The notes beneath the pieces are model-generated. The model saw only the letters and a program-made list of their open reading frames with translations. It was not told where the DNA came from and made no database searches. DNA of 64,000 nt, taken from positions 93,986,368-94,050,367 of the forward strand of contig NC_058337.1 of the NCBI RefSeq assembly GCF_905475395.1, given 5' to 3'. Each line of letters begins with the position of its first letter. Position 1 is the first letter of the stretch. Origin of the DNA: Chrysoperla carnea (lineage: Eukaryota; Arthropoda; Insecta; Neuroptera; Chrysopidae). Made by a program: the position numbers and the translations under genes. Shown piece by piece: positions 10,321 through 22,791 of the stretch.

Positions 10321-13300
10321 TAACTTAGATATCATTATTTAAAAATAATATATTTTTTTAGTAATAATTAATTCATAATTTATTCTTGTCATTTGTAATA
10401 TTTTTTGTTATTTATTTTTTTTTAATTTAATCTCGTTTGGATTTTCACAATGATAATATTGAAATTTTGGAAAAAAAATATCTTCTCCGTCACACTGAAA
10501 TCGTCTTTTATTTTTTTAAAGATATTTTTTTAAGTATTATTAATTATAATTTTACACTGGCTTTTTTCCGTTATTTTCAGCATACATATAATTAAAACGA
10601 GTAAGAAAATAATGCCAACTCTGAGAATATTCGAATTCCTCTGATAAGGACCACTCCACCAATTTCAACTGACGGTATAAGAGATCACGACGCGTTCAAG
10701 ACTGCATGATATTTTGTTTTTGCGTGATAATACTAATAAGTCATAAATTCCACATACTAATAATAACCATCCAAAGAATTGAATTCTTTACTTATATTAC
10801 AGTGTTTATTGAATTGTCTGTGAAAATAATTTACAGGAATGATTTTTTAGATTATTTCATACCGAAATATTTGAAAGACGTGAAAAGTACGGAAAAATAC
10901 TGCTAAAGTGGAATGAATACTGAGGATCACATAAGATTAAAAGTTTTATTTATTAGCTTTAATACTTTACTTGTAGAGTAAAACCCTTATCAGTAATTGA
11001 ATACTGCCATATTATATCAGAAAAGACAGTAGAGCAGATTAAAATTTTGATAATTATTAACTATTTAATAGAATTTAAAGGATTGCATTTTATCAAAATT
11101 GACTGCTCTCTTGAATGCGGCTATACATTTACTTAAACCTCGGTGATCAATCAATTGGCTTACGATAAGGGTCACACATAGGTAAATCTAACCCAAAATA
11201 TCCTCAAAGATCACTTCGGATAGAAAAACGAATATAATATTGAAATTATGCATACTTAAGATATTAACGAATATAGATGAAATCTTGGCTAAAAATTCAC
11301 TTTGATTTAAAATTTGCTAAAAACAAATCGTGTTGAAATAGTCTCAGGTATACAATTCCTTGAATTTAGTTCTATATATCAAAGAAAAAAAAATCTAGAC
11401 TAAAACGGAATGATTATAAAACTTAAACATCATTTGGTTTTTAAATTATCTCCCAAAATCACGCATGCGTTCAGAGTTCTTACTGGTTTGTATATGTGTG
11501 CAAATATTAACTGTAGATATTCCAATCAGGACTTTGTTCTTCGCAGTTTAAAGAGATGCCAAACGATGTTAAATGTTAAAGCGAATTATATAAGCTTGTG
11601 AAAGTATTTACCATGATAGTAAATGCTTTTCACGCTAGTAAGTAGTTCGGGAGCGTCTTTCCTGCTGATGTTTCCATCCAAAGTAATGGTGGCGCTTTCG
11701 TATCGGCCGTTTTTCTTTATGTATTACAGTATATGCATTCTGTTTAAATGCATATAAAAGTAAAGTTGGCCGCCATTAAGATAACTGAAAACCGTGAAAA
11801 ACAAAGACCAGTTAAAACATGTGTGTTTTTACAATGATTATCCGTTCATCATAAATAATTTTTGTGGAATCTGACACGATGATTTAATTGGTTTCATCAT
11901 CACTCAGGTACAAATAATTAAAATAATTGAATGTGTTAATTTATAAATACGTGTGAGATTATGATAGATAACCTTTATTGTTAAGTAATTTAAATTATAG
12001 TTCAAGAACTGACAACGAATTCGTATGAAATTATTAAAAAACGATCAATTTTTTGTTAAAATTTTAAGTATCAGTTTTTTGCTTTAAAATTAAGTTCAAA
12101 TAATAAAATATCTATTAAAGTTAAAATACTATAAAGTGGAAGAGGACAAAATTTTGCAATTGGATTTTTTTAAATTTTCCTATTTTTTTTTTTTTTATAA
12201 TATTGATTACTTTTACATAGTAAAATTTATTAACATAACGGTTCTATAGATAAACGAGCAATTTATAAAAAAAATTTGTTTCCACAACAATAAACAATAA
12301 AGAACATCAAGAAACATGCACAAGCGTCATATTGTTAAATTTTTTTATATGAATAATAATCTCTATTGTTAAGATCTATTAGACCTGGCATTAGTATTAT
12401 GGTCTTTCTGCTAATTGTTATGGGAAGAGGCATACTAAACTGATAAGAAATATAAATTAATTTAGATTTAGAACGCAGAAATTTTTAATAGTTAAAATTA
12501 TTAGTCACATTAAGTAGAATTCATCCCAAAAACTTGCAACAAAAATCACAAAGAGATTTTAAAAAATATTCTAAACATACTCCAGTCCTTTTTATACAAG
12601 TACAAATTTTAAAATAGTCGAAATGTAACGTTTAATATACTCAAAGCCAATTTAAAAAAATGGAATACAACTTTTTTTTTTTTACTAAAATTATTGTAAC
12701 TTTTTTAACTTTTGGATACTTAAAAAATTTTAATATGTTTTTTTTTTTAATTGACAATAAATTCATAAATGCGAGGTCATCGTGGCAGGTGAAAACTTTT
12801 TTGGATGAACTTAATGATAATTTATGATTAATATTTCATGGGGATGAAATTTACTTATTTTGCAGCAGAACTCTGCTAAAATGTTTTTTGTAAACAAAAG
12901 CGTTGCCAGATTTTGATCTATTAAATATTCGTACAATAATGATTGAACGGAAAATTATTCTTTGTCGCATCTATACAACATTCTATGTAACGTTAGACGA
13001 AGTTAATAATTGGTTGTTGTAAATACTTAGAAAATTCTATTTATATATATATATATATTTGTTTGCGATATTAAGATGACCACATATCTTAAAAAATTTT
13101 AAGTTTGAATATTTTATTTGGCACTAATTTCTAGGTAATAATTTTTTAAAAGATGTATAAAATCTTGTTAACATTTATAAACATTTTTTCCTAATCGTTT
13201 TCTTCCTATTTAAATTTTGATAATGTTCCGTTTGTCGAGATAGAAACTGGAGACCTAATTTAAATTCATTTAACCATAATCTATGAATGTTATCAAAATT

Positions 13301-14148
13301 TTAAAAACAATACAATTTTTTACAAAAGTTAAAAAAATATCTAATTTAAATCGGATTTTTAATCTTTTTTAAAATAAGCAGATTACCCGCCGCAAAATCA
13401 TAAATTCATTTTTTAAAATGTATACAGGCATAAAAATCCGATTTTCAGTAAAATGAAATGATTTAAAAAAGTTGATTTTACGTTGAAAAGAAAGTGAACG
13501 TTTATTTAAGTTGGAAGCGATGGCCTAATAATATTCCATTACAATCGTTTTTTTAAGCATTCCGTTGAAAATAAGTGCTGAATTATTATACCTATGCGTG
13601 GCAATTGTTGCAACAATTAAAATAGAAGGTTCCCATCACAATTTAATTATTTTCTGACGTAACGCTATTGGGGGCACCTCGTATATAGATATATGGTCAT
13701 CTTATAAATTTTATTTATAAGTTATTTTAAAAAAGACCAAGCTAGAATAATTTTTATTAAAAAAAAATTTTCTACTTGTATTTAGAGAAAGATATTTATT
13801 ACAAAACAAAAACTTCTCATTTTTATTAATAAAAAATGACACCCCCACACAAATTATATTAATCGATAAATTAAATGTGCGCTGTTTGTTTAAATGTTTA
13901 AATAGTTTTTAAAAAGAATCATTATTGACAAAACACATTCCGCCATTTATTTTGGCAATGTAAAGAAAATTATACAAACATAAATATCATTTTACTGCTA
14001 ATAAATATATTAGTGACGTAAATTTTAACAATAAAATTTAAGAAAAATAAAGAGAAATTTTGCTAAATGTTACGTTTTATAGAATTTTTTTATTTTCAAT
14101 CCTATACCATGTTTTTTAAGCTAATATTCATGTGTGTGCGGCCCTTAT

Positions 14149-14184
14149 GATCCAAACATGCAGCTTATACTGCATGTTTGGATC
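14149..14184. repeat. Perfect 15-bp inverted repeat with 6-nt loop
   Basis: GATCCAAACATGCAG at 14149-14163 and its exact complement CTGCATGTTTGGATC at 14170-14184 are separated by CTTATA. Fifteen consecutive pairs in AT-rich DNA, with a GC-moderate arm, is unlikely by chance. It could be a cruciform or a transcript hairpin. Function unknown. Confidence 0.8.
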
Positions 14185-14600
14185 TAAAGGAATTCCCTGA
14201 TGATGAAAATACTTTTGCCTTACTTCCTAAATCACACAATTGTACTGGAATAGAGATGTGTAGCTTAGAAGTTACATACGCACAATCTATGCAAAAGGTA
14301 CTGAAATCAATACCCGGCACTAGGAAAAATATTTTTTTAAATGTTACACAAATTCATAAAATCATTCAACGTAAATATTTCTTTCACAGAAAAATGATCA
14401 GGGGATAAATTATTGTATGAGTGATGATTTTCCATAACTTGACTAAATATCAAAATTTAAAGTAAAATTTTAAGTTTAATTTTTCTCCTCCCCACCAATA
14501 AATGTAGACGATGAATATCATAACATACCAATTGATATGACAGTTTGTATATATGAATTGAGGGAACATTACGTCGATGTCGTCATATCTTGATGCTATC

Positions 14601-15100
14601 AATAGGGTATTCCACTATTTTTGAAAAAGTACTTCAAAATGCTGATTTTGCTAATAAAAAGCCACCATAAATTTCTTTCGGAAAAATACACACGCTTTCT
14701 TGCCAAAAACTTAAATTTTAAACTGTCAAAAACGCGGGCAATTTGATGACGTAATATGGGTATCACTATACGAAATAACACAAATAAGTTTGACAGATAT
14801 ATTCATAGACATCTTATTATAATAAATATAAATACTTATTATCTATGGATATATTATACCCAGCTGTCTACACTGAAATAATTGATAGTCTATGACTCAT
14901 ACCGCTATGACATCACAGCAGGGCTTACCCGCGTTTTAGGTTACGTGATATAGTTTAAAAATTACGACTTTAATTTTAATATTTTAAAAGAAAAATGTGT
15001 TTTTATGACTCGAAATCAGAATATTTAAGTATATTTTTACATAAATTTTAACTTTTTTCGAATTTCATTATTTATTTTTGACTAACGATTATATCCTATT
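14601..15100 (+). mobile_element. TA-flanked MITE, longer copy
   Basis: Related over most of its length to 18531-18904. The left end reads TA then GGGTATTCCACTATTTTTG and the right end reads ACTAACGATTATATCC then TA. The better-preserved right end of the sister copy gives AATACCC, the complement of GGGTATT. A TA duplication and short inverted ends suggest a Tc1/mariner-type non-autonomous element. This copy keeps about 120-140 bp (about 14860-15005) that the sister lacks. Non-coding. Confidence 0.7.
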
Positions 15101-15649
15101 TATAACTCATCACTGTATCTGATTTTGAGCTATATACAATAAAACATTTGGAAATTAGTGAGAGTCTTTTAATTTATCAGCCACACAATAATTAGTAGAA
15201 TCGAATCTACTTGTTGAAAGTTGAATAAACCATGAAACCTTTTTGTTGAATATTCTGTTGATTCAAACTTTTTCCCATATCGTAAAGACTGACGATCTAC
15301 TATGATTAAATTATCAAACTTGCCAGTGTCCAGGGATTTGCATAGACCTTTTCAGTTCACTCAAGGCACAAATACACTAAGAAGTAGATTTGATAAAATT
15401 AGAGTACAGAAAGGATTTACAAATATGTCACCTGTAAAAAAGAAAGGTCTTGGATAATTATTATGGTTGTATTTTATTGATAAAATATTTCATGAAAATT
15501 ATTTTATGTTTTTTATTTAAAAATATACAATTTAAAATATACAAAATCAAAATATCACAAATAAAGTTAGAGTTGGGAATGGCAAACTAATTCAATTATC
15601 AAATCAATAAACAAAAAAATTTATTAAAAATCAAGATTAATTATTGGTA

Positions 15650-15951
15650 AGAATACTATTATAAATGAAAATTGTGAAAAGTCCCCATCAATTCCCCTTC
15701 AACAATTTTTTCAATTCTTTGAACCGCTATATCACGAAAATGGCAATACTTATGAAAAAAAAGGTATAGAGACACCTTTGGTACAGAATCGGATTATCTA
15801 TAATTTTTGTCTGAACTATTTTTGCTGCAAAACTCATGGTTTTGCTGAAAAACGCGAAAAACCTATTTTTGCAAACTTCCCCCCTCAATAAAATTTTTCG
15901 CACAAGGGGGATTGATGGGGACTTTTCACAATTCATTTATAATAGTATTCT
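15650..15951. mobile_element. Foldback MITE with terminal repeats of about 48 bp
   Basis: The left end GAATACTATTATAAATGAAA and the continuing GTGAAAAGTCCCCATCAAT are mirrored almost perfectly at the right end (ATTGATGGGGACTTTTCAC, then TTATAATAGTATTC). The element is 302 bp. The 69-codon frame at 15727-15936 on the minus strand is a by-product. No clear target duplication was seen. Confidence 0.8.
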
Positions 15952-16323
15952 GAACATTCATACCAATTTTTAGCTGTATGGGAATTTTTTTAACCTTCAA
16001 AGTGTAATTTGACTGGATAATAAAATACTCCCAGGAGACACTAACTGATTATACAACAGATATATAGCACTCCCCGTACACTATTACAATGCCTGAGTAT
16101 ACATTTTTAGAAAAAACATTATGAAGAAGCGTAAGCGTGTGAGGGAAGACAAAGATATTTACAAAATACATAAATATTTGTTTGTTTGAAAAAGATAAAA
16201 ATTGACGGGTTTAAAATTATCTTCTACAGATTATCAAAATTCTGTTTTTCTCCAGAATGAATTTTTCTGTACCTAGCTACCATCGTTAGATAAGTGCTTT
16301 ATGGCATACATTACATAAAAAAG

Positions 16324-17661
16324 TTATTTTCCCGAATGAATTCGTTGTTTATGATTAGTTAAACCACATCGCTTGGTAAATGTTTTACCACAAATATCAC
16401 AAGAAAACGTGCGTTCTCCATTGTGAATTCGTCTGTGTATAACTAAATGATTTTTCTGAGTAAAGCTTTTATCGCAAACATTACATGAGTACTGCCGCAT
16501 TTGAGGATGGTTGTGTTTATGTTGAGCCAAGCTGGTAAGTTGCATGAAGGTTTTACCACAAACATCACATGGATATGGTTTCTCTCCTGTATGTACAAGT
16601 TTATGTGTGACCAAATGATTTTGGCAAGTAAATGTTTTTTCACAAACGTCGCACGAATAAGGTCGCCCCCCTTCATGCATGATTCGTTTATGGTTAAGTA
16701 AATTGTTTAATCGTGGAAATGTTCTATCACAAGCATCACATGAATATGGTTCTCGGCCATGAATTTGTTTATGAGAAACTAAAGTGTGTAAGTGGGCGAA
16801 TTTGGCGTGACAAATATCACATGAAAAAGGCTTTTCTCCAGAATGCATCCTTTTATGTCCAATTAGCTGATGTTCAGATGAAAATGTCTTATGACAAAAA
16901 TCACAATAATAAGGTTTTTCTGTTGAATATTTACACTTATGATTATTAAAACTACTTTCGTGAGTAAAATTTTTCTTACAAATATGACATGCAATTTTTT
17001 TTACATGTATTCGTTCATGTGAATACAAATGATTTTGAGACGTAAATGTTTTATCACACATATCGCATGAAAATGGTCGTTGTTTGTCATGCATTAATCG
17101 TATATGGTTAAGTAAATAATTTTTTCGAGGAAATGGTCTGTTACAAATATCACATGAATACAGTGGTTCTCCGGTATGAATTTGTTTGTGATAACCTAAA
17201 CTGTGTAAGTGAGTAAACTTTTCTTTACAAATATCACATGAAAAAGATTTTTCGCGAAAATTAGGTCGTTTATATCCATTTAAATGATGTTCACTCGTAA
17301 AATTTTTATCACACGAATATTCCAGGTTCTCATTTTGAATTGGTTTATGTTCAACTGCCAATATAAAAGGATCTTCTTCGGTGTGAATAAGTCGATGTTC
17401 GTCTAATTCACTTTGCACTGTAAAAGTTTCATCGCAAATGTCACATGAATAAGATTCTTCTTCCATAACTTCATTTTTTATGAGTATTTCTTCAATTTTT
17501 ATATTTTCATCTAGAAATGTTACTTCTGTTCTTAATTGTGGTTCAAGTTTTATATTTTTATTGTTAATCATCCATATTTCGTTTAACATTGTTTGATTAG
17601 CTTCAATATTATTAATATTTTCATCTTCAATTAGAAGTGGATCCACATTTGCTTCTGACAT
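16324..17661 (-). CDS. C2H2 zinc-finger protein (11 intact fingers, 2 degenerate)
   Basis: An intronless 445-codon frame. Residues 1-70 are acidic, rich in E/N/I, and lack a recognisable ZAD, BTB or KRAB domain. Fingers follow: a solitary one at about 73-93, then a nearly continuous array from about 115 to 443 joined by TGEKP-like linkers (HTGEKPYPC, HSGEKPFSC). I count eleven fingers with C-x2-C and H-x3/4-H intact. Two are degenerate: the unit at about 115-137 has lost one Cys and its zinc-binding His pair, and the one at about 225-243 has HKCKYS where the last His should be. Such proteins usually bind DNA in the nucleus; the target cannot be read from sequence here. Residues 115-219 and 251-357 are a duplicated four-finger block. 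The start is the first ATG of the frame, at 17661. Confidence 0.93.
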   Translation of the reverse strand: MSEANVDPLLIEDENINNIEANQTMLNEIWMINNKNIKLEPQLRTEVTFLDENIKIEEILIKNEVMEEESYSCDICDETFTVQSELDEHRLIHTEEDPFILAVEHKPIQNENLEYSCDKNFTSEHHLNGYKRPNFREKSFSCDICKEKFTHLHSLGYHKQIHTGEPLYSCDICNRPFPRKNYLLNHIRLMHDKQRPFSCDMCDKTFTSQNHLYSHERIHVKKIACHICKKNFTHESSFNNHKCKYSTEKPYYCDFCHKTFSSEHQLIGHKRMHSGEKPFSCDICHAKFAHLHTLVSHKQIHGREPYSCDACDRTFPRLNNLLNHKRIMHEGGRPYSCDVCEKTFTCQNHLVTHKLVHTGEKPYPCDVCGKTFMQLTSLAQHKHNHPQMRQYSCNVCDKSFTQKNHLVIHRRIHNGERTFSCDICGKTFTKRCGLTNHKQRIHSGK

Positions 17662-17836
17662 TATTTTATAATCAATTTATTAATTTTCTGGTTTATCGTG
17701 ATTGATTGACATTCGTAGACGTTTTTTTTTGCAAACTGCATATAATATTTTATTTAAAACTTATTTAACTATGCTGCTGACAGATCACAGATCATCAGTA
17801 TTGCCAACTTTCAATTCTCATGCCCACCAAACAGAC

Positions 17837-18298
17837 CATGGAGGTTAGAGAGAACGACAACGATCGCTACGCGCTAAAGCATAAGCGCGCCTGCCCCTGA
17901 AAATTTGTAGAATTTATAGTTCATTTTTCAGCCACCAGCCGCGCTGCCGTCGGTAAGTAGTACTTGCAAAGTTAGCTGTTTATGAGTACAAGTAGATGAA
18001 GTTAGTACCATTCAAATTTATAAAGTAGTATAGATAAATTTATAAAGTAGAATAGATAATTTATAATTTATTCATTAGTAAGTAATAATAATAATTATTA
18101 ATAATTTCATTATTTGCTTTTTTTTCCTTTGAATGATATTATATACACCTATATTAAACGTTGATAGATCATTTGAAATTAGCGCATAACAGCCCGCTTT
18201 TAATGAGACAACTTAGCGATCCCAGCGCCTCATTTATTTTGTCCATATTTTGGGGGCAATATTTTCTATAGCGATCGTTCTCCTTCTTTATAACCATG
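17837..18298. mobile_element. hAT-type MITE with exact 8-bp target duplication
   Basis: The termini are CATGGAGGTTAGAGAGAACG and, inverted, CATGGTTATAAAGAAGGAGA, both leading to ACGATCGCTA. They are flanked by AAACAGAC at 17829-17836 and again at 18299-18306. The 8-bp duplication and CA..TG ends indicate the hAT superfamily. The element is 462 bp, non-coding and less AT-rich than its surroundings. It ends only 175 bp upstream of the zinc-finger start codon, so it lies in or next to that gene's promoter. Confidence 0.85.
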
Positions 18299-18530
18299 AA
18301 ACAGACAATAGAAAACCACTAAACAAGAACATATATATACAAGGACGAGAAACTTGAGTGGAGAGGGCAGCAGAAAAAAAGTCGCCTATCTGGGCGAAGT
18401 CTAGTCCTCAGTCGTTGCGTACTTTGTACTGCGAATCAGGCTGTCTTTTGTTCTTAATTTTTGGTCTTTTGTTTTCAATCAATTGAAAGAGCTTGAGAAC
18501 AATTTCAATTTTTTTAATCATTTAGGCTAT

Positions 18531-18904
18531 TCTACTATTTTTGAAAAAGTACTTCAAAATGTTGATTTTGCTAATAAAAAGCCACCAAAAATTTATTTCG
18601 GAAAAATACACGCGCTTTCTTGCCAAAAACTTAAATTAAATTTTAAACCTTTTTTAAACTGTCAAAAACGCGGGCATCCAATTTGATGACGTAATATCGG
18701 TATCATTACACGAAATAACACAAATAAGTTTGACAGATATATTCATAGATATCTGATTATAATAAATATAAATACTTATTATCTATGGATATAAATACTT
18801 ATTATTTATGACTTGCAATCGGAATATTTAAGTATATTTTTACATAAATTTTAACTTTTTTTCAAATTTCATAATTTATTTTTGACTAACGATAATACCC
18901 TATT
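18531..18904 (+). mobile_element. TA-flanked MITE, shorter copy
   Basis: Sister of 14601-15100. It shares TTTTTGAAAAAGTACTTCAA, the AAAAACGCGGGCA patch, TTTGACAGATATATTCATAG and the right end ACTAACGATAATACCC followed by TA. About 120-140 bp present in the other copy are missing. The left terminus is slightly mutated (TA, GGCTATTCTACT). Confidence 0.75.
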
Positions 18905-21237
18905 CAGCCACTGGCGCTTATAGCTCGGCATAAAGATTACTAGACAGCAGTGCAAGTGCTACAAGAATTCATTATTTTTCAATAATTGGCATAAATGATA
19001 TTAAAATATTAAATTATTTGACCAGTAAATAATTTTCTTACGACAATCATATTTTTTGAACTATTTTTTTATTATACATTTATTTTCATAGGTAACGTGA
19101 ATTCACGAGTTGGTTGGGTTGAGTTTGTCGACTATAGAGGATTCGGTTAAGTTCTGAAGTTTCTATATCTCGATATTATATAAATATAGTATCGGGATAT
19201 TTATACAACAGAATAGGCGGCCAATGGAGTTTAAAGTTGGTGAGCGTTTGCTAAGAGTGCAAGGGAGAATGCAGAACTTGTTTATAAAGTTGACATAGTG
19301 CAGCGACGAGGACTGCAGTTACAGCTAGTTTTGTGCAAAAATAAAACTAGAATATAATATAGTAATAGAAAAAGCATTAATGTAATAACTACATTGTCGC
19401 ATTTCTCGAACATTCGAATCTCTAATTTACATTTGTTTTATGTATGCTTTTAATATAATTATTATACATATGTTGTATACAAGGCAATTATTGTATAAGG
19501 TCATTTTAGAACGTGATATAAACGATGCGATGGATTGATGATAACATTAATTTTAGGGATATCAAATACATAATTAAATAGTATGTCACGGTGTTTCCTG
19601 TGTCTTTTAATATTAGGCACATCAAAGCATTTTGTACTGCGATAGGCTACTAATAACATGATATGTATATGCTTTCATTTCCTATCAATATGAAATTGCT
19701 TAAGTTGACGAATATAACTCTTTCTAATATAAACCAATCAAGTTTTTGAGACGGTTTCCATCATAGACAGGGTAGATAATTTTTTTCAGAGTCTTTATTT
19801 ATGGTAACTACATTCTAATTAAAATTTCAAAAATTGTATAAGTAATGAAAATTTTGTGTAAATACTATACATACATATTACCTTCCCGGTAAAGGAAGTT
19901 ATTGTAATGGACCCGATTTTTGAAATCGAAGTTTTCTATATATATTTATGGTTCATGGGTAGGACATTAACACCAATTTGGAGACGAAGTGTGATCCGAA
20001 AAAATTTCATAACATTCGATCGAGTCGGTCGGGTTTTTATTTTTTATAGTTTTTCTAACATTTATTATGCTGGGAAGTTATTCGTGTGAACCTCGAGAGT
20101 GGCACCAGATCCTATCCACGACTTGTTTTTAGATGTAAACAAATTTTCTGTATATTTCGATAGTTTTCCTATTTGAGCGTAAACCAGGTGCATCCTTGCT
20201 GGTGCTTTTTTGGGACGGAATCACTAAAATTAAATAGATATAATCACGCAAAAATATTCTATGAAAAAAAAAATGTGTGTCAGCTCCGACTGGAGTTTAC
20301 TCCTTATGTGTTGTATAGTGTGCTTTGTCCGACAGGTTATTGTTAGTTTAAAACAATAGATGCTTTGCCGATAGCACACAAGTATAGAACACAAGCCGTC
20401 ATAAAGTTTATCTTGAGCTGGACGTCCTCGTCGATATTTGGGACGTTTCCATATGCTAGTAGTCTTAACTGCAGGCTTTCTCGTAAGTGGAAGAAAAAAT
20501 TATTTTCTAATTTTTTAAAACAAACAAAGTATAAAAACGGTTTGTTAACCGTCGTAAATCGATGAATATGTGCATAATTGTTAACTATCCGTTATCCTAA
20601 TTTACCGCGATTAATCTACTAAATAAAGATGGTCATTGAGCATATACTTGAGGGATATGTAATAACGCATATTCTAAACAGAAGAAAAGAAAATCTATTT
20701 CTTAACAGATATAATTTGTTATGTTACTTTCAAAATATAATTGTATAATATGTATAAAATTATTGGTATAGATTATGGCTTCAACTTTCACTGTTGATCT
20801 ACATAAAGGCTTGTCTTGTTGAAAATGATCGTAGGTTAATGATCACAAGTACTAAGATATTTATATTAGAAGTGCGGTCACGATATTACTAGACATGTTG
20901 GTTTGGATTAAAATCAAAACTTAAACATACGTAAAAACCATCCCACTCCAACATTACTATTGGATCGAGTCACCAAAAGACGATCACCCCGATCATCTTT
21001 TTTTTATGGGTTTAGGAAAAATTCCTTGCAAATTAGTAACTTTTTTAATAATATTTCAACAACATTTTTGGGAGTGTATGAGATCCGGGCGGATAAAAAA
21101 TTGAAAATAATTATTCAAAAGTCTTCTATACCTCACTAATTCAAATGCATTTTTCCTGAGAAATTCCAATATCTTTCTTCACTATCTTATTTCGCGGTAT
21201 GACTAGAGTAAAATTAATTTAATTAATGATCATGATG

Positions 21238-21418
21238 GGCTGGTGTAGTGCATGGTATTTGCATTAAGGAGGTGCACTCAGCCTCTGAAAAAAATTGAGG
21301 AGCTGATAAATGAAATTATCAGCGGAAAAGGTGGTAAAACACATATATGGTATCACAATGGGCTCTATAACCCAAGTGTGTCCTTCGTGGACAGCCAATA
21401 TAACCTAACCTAACTTAA
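21238..21418 (+). repeat. Short dispersed repeat ending in CCTAA units
   Basis: A unit of about 180 bp containing GGGCTGGTGTAGTGCATGG near its start and GTGTCCTTCGTGGACAGCC near its end. It finishes in AACCTAACCTAAC, the insect telomere-type pentamer. From memory this layout resembles SINE-like repeats common in insect genomes. GGTGTAGTGCATGG could be an A box, but I see no good B box. Single copy here, so the boundaries are approximate. Confidence 0.5.
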
Positions 21419-21530
21419 ACTACTTCAAAAGAATTGATTGTTTAATGTGTTAAAACGAATGTTATTTTTTTAAGGAAGAAACTGGAAATTTTGGTCATTA
21501 GGAAAGTTGTTGAAACTGCATTAAGGTAGT

Positions 21531-22083
21531 ACCTACACGAAAGTGATATTTCAAGAATTTCTCAAAACTCAGAATATAAAATATTTAATACATAATACAC
21601 ATGCTGTTAAAATTAGAAGATGATTTACCATGTCATACATGAGATATTAGCAATTAAAAGTGACGCAATTTGTACGTGTACATGGGAGAAGCGTATAAAA
21701 ATACACAAATTTACAAATATTATATTTATTTATCAATGAATGACGTTCACCATCTCTATGAAAAACTAATATAATGTAGAATACTATATTTAGAAAATAT
21801 ATTTAAAAAAATAAAAATTATTTACCATATAGTTTCGATAAAAAACTTAAATAAATAACTCGTTTTAGCGATATTTTTTTATGGAGAGGATATAATAACT
21901 AATGGTAAAGTTATATATCATAGTGTGTGTGTGTATACGTATAGAAGATTTGTTAGTGAGGAACTACAGTCTTGTGAAAATAATATATGGTATATGTATA
22001 ATAGTCATAGCACAGTTAATGCACTGAATGATAGTATTAGTCCAAAACTTTTTGACTGGACTGTCGCGGAGGAACTACCTTAA
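21531..22083. mobile_element. TTAA-flanked (piggyBac-like) MITE
   Basis: TTAA at 21531-21534 and again at 22080-22083 enclose inverted ends GGTAGTACCTACACGAAAG and, from the other strand, GGTAGTTCCTCCGCGACAG (15 of 19 matching). A TTAA target duplication with G-rich inverted ends is the piggyBac pattern. No transposase frame is present; the interior is AT-rich. Confidence 0.75.
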
Positions 22084-22791
22084 ACAAAAAATTTTGTTTT
22101 GAAGATTATCTGACAATATTTTTTATTGATTCCAGTCTTCCTTGAATATAGCAAGCGCGTGCTTAGCCCATAAGCTACAGATCTTTGTTTTAATTAAGTA
22201 ATTAATATTTCGGTATTTGAGACAGTAATGGAAAGTTATTCCCCACCATCAGCGAAAAGATACATTAAAAAAAATTTTTTTTTAAATTCTGGGAAGTTGA
22301 TGGTGTCGATCATAATTATTAACATCTAATTATATAATGTTAATTGTTATCAATAGCTATTTCTAATATTACAAACTCATTTAGTAGTATTAAATTAATA
22401 ATATGAAAAGCATGATAGAAATATAAATAAATTAAGAAGTGCAACAGAGATACAATCGAAAATACTTATAATAAAATATATATTAATTGCAAAGTATTAA
22501 TAACATAATAATATTCATCATAGCCGTAGACAAAGATTTTTGATAGGGTAAACTCTGATACGTACAAGTATTTCCCTAGTGTTTGGTCTAAAAGGTTAGA
22601 GATATAATAACATTTTAAATAAGAAAGGTGATTTTCGTAAAAAAAACTAACATTTTTTATTTAAAAGTTTTTCGAAAATGTGGGAAACACAGTGTTATTT
22701 AAATTTCAAAAATAAATGTACTCTATTAGTCTTTCGATAAATTGCGGTTAATTTGAAAAGAATATAGATTAGGGAAATATAAAAAAAAAAA

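Larger units (their letters stand above)
10321..16323. other. Intergenic region, slowmo-like to zinc-finger gene
   Basis: A likely 3' UTR follows the slowmo-like stop, with ATTAAA at 10591-10596 as a possible poly(A) signal. Beyond it I recognise a perfect 15-bp hairpin (14149-14184), a TA-flanked MITE (14601-15100) and a foldback (15650-15951). A less AT-rich patch at about 11640-11910 may be an untranslated exon or promoter but has no coding signal. The stretch 12000-14100 is AT-rich, with T runs and an (AT)n tract at about 13041-13058, and shows nothing supportable. Confidence 0.55.

Noticed and set aside
11640-11910. Less AT-rich patch ending in CACTCAGGTAC, a possible exon and splice donor
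   Set aside because: No coding frame or matching acceptor is evident, so it could only be an untranslated exon. Not supportable without transcript data.
14178-14408. 76-codon frame with fairly protein-like composition
   Set aside because: No recognised motif, no promoter or splice context, and its start overlaps the perfect hairpin. Too weak to call a gene.
15727-15936. 69-codon minus-strand frame
   Set aside because: It falls within the foldback MITE at 15650-15951; its composition follows the element's repeats.
18310-18480. TATATATACAAGG and a downstream TCAGTCGTTG as a promoter
   Set aside because: The spacing is wrong for a TATA-initiator pair and no gene follows.
19205-19345. Translation MEFKVGERLLRVQGR as a chromo-barrel-like pseudogene
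   Set aside because: The match is too short, needs a frame change and has only vague resemblance.
21400-21420. CCTAA units as a true telomere
   Set aside because: Only about two and a half units, embedded in unique sequence; it is the tail of a dispersed repeat.
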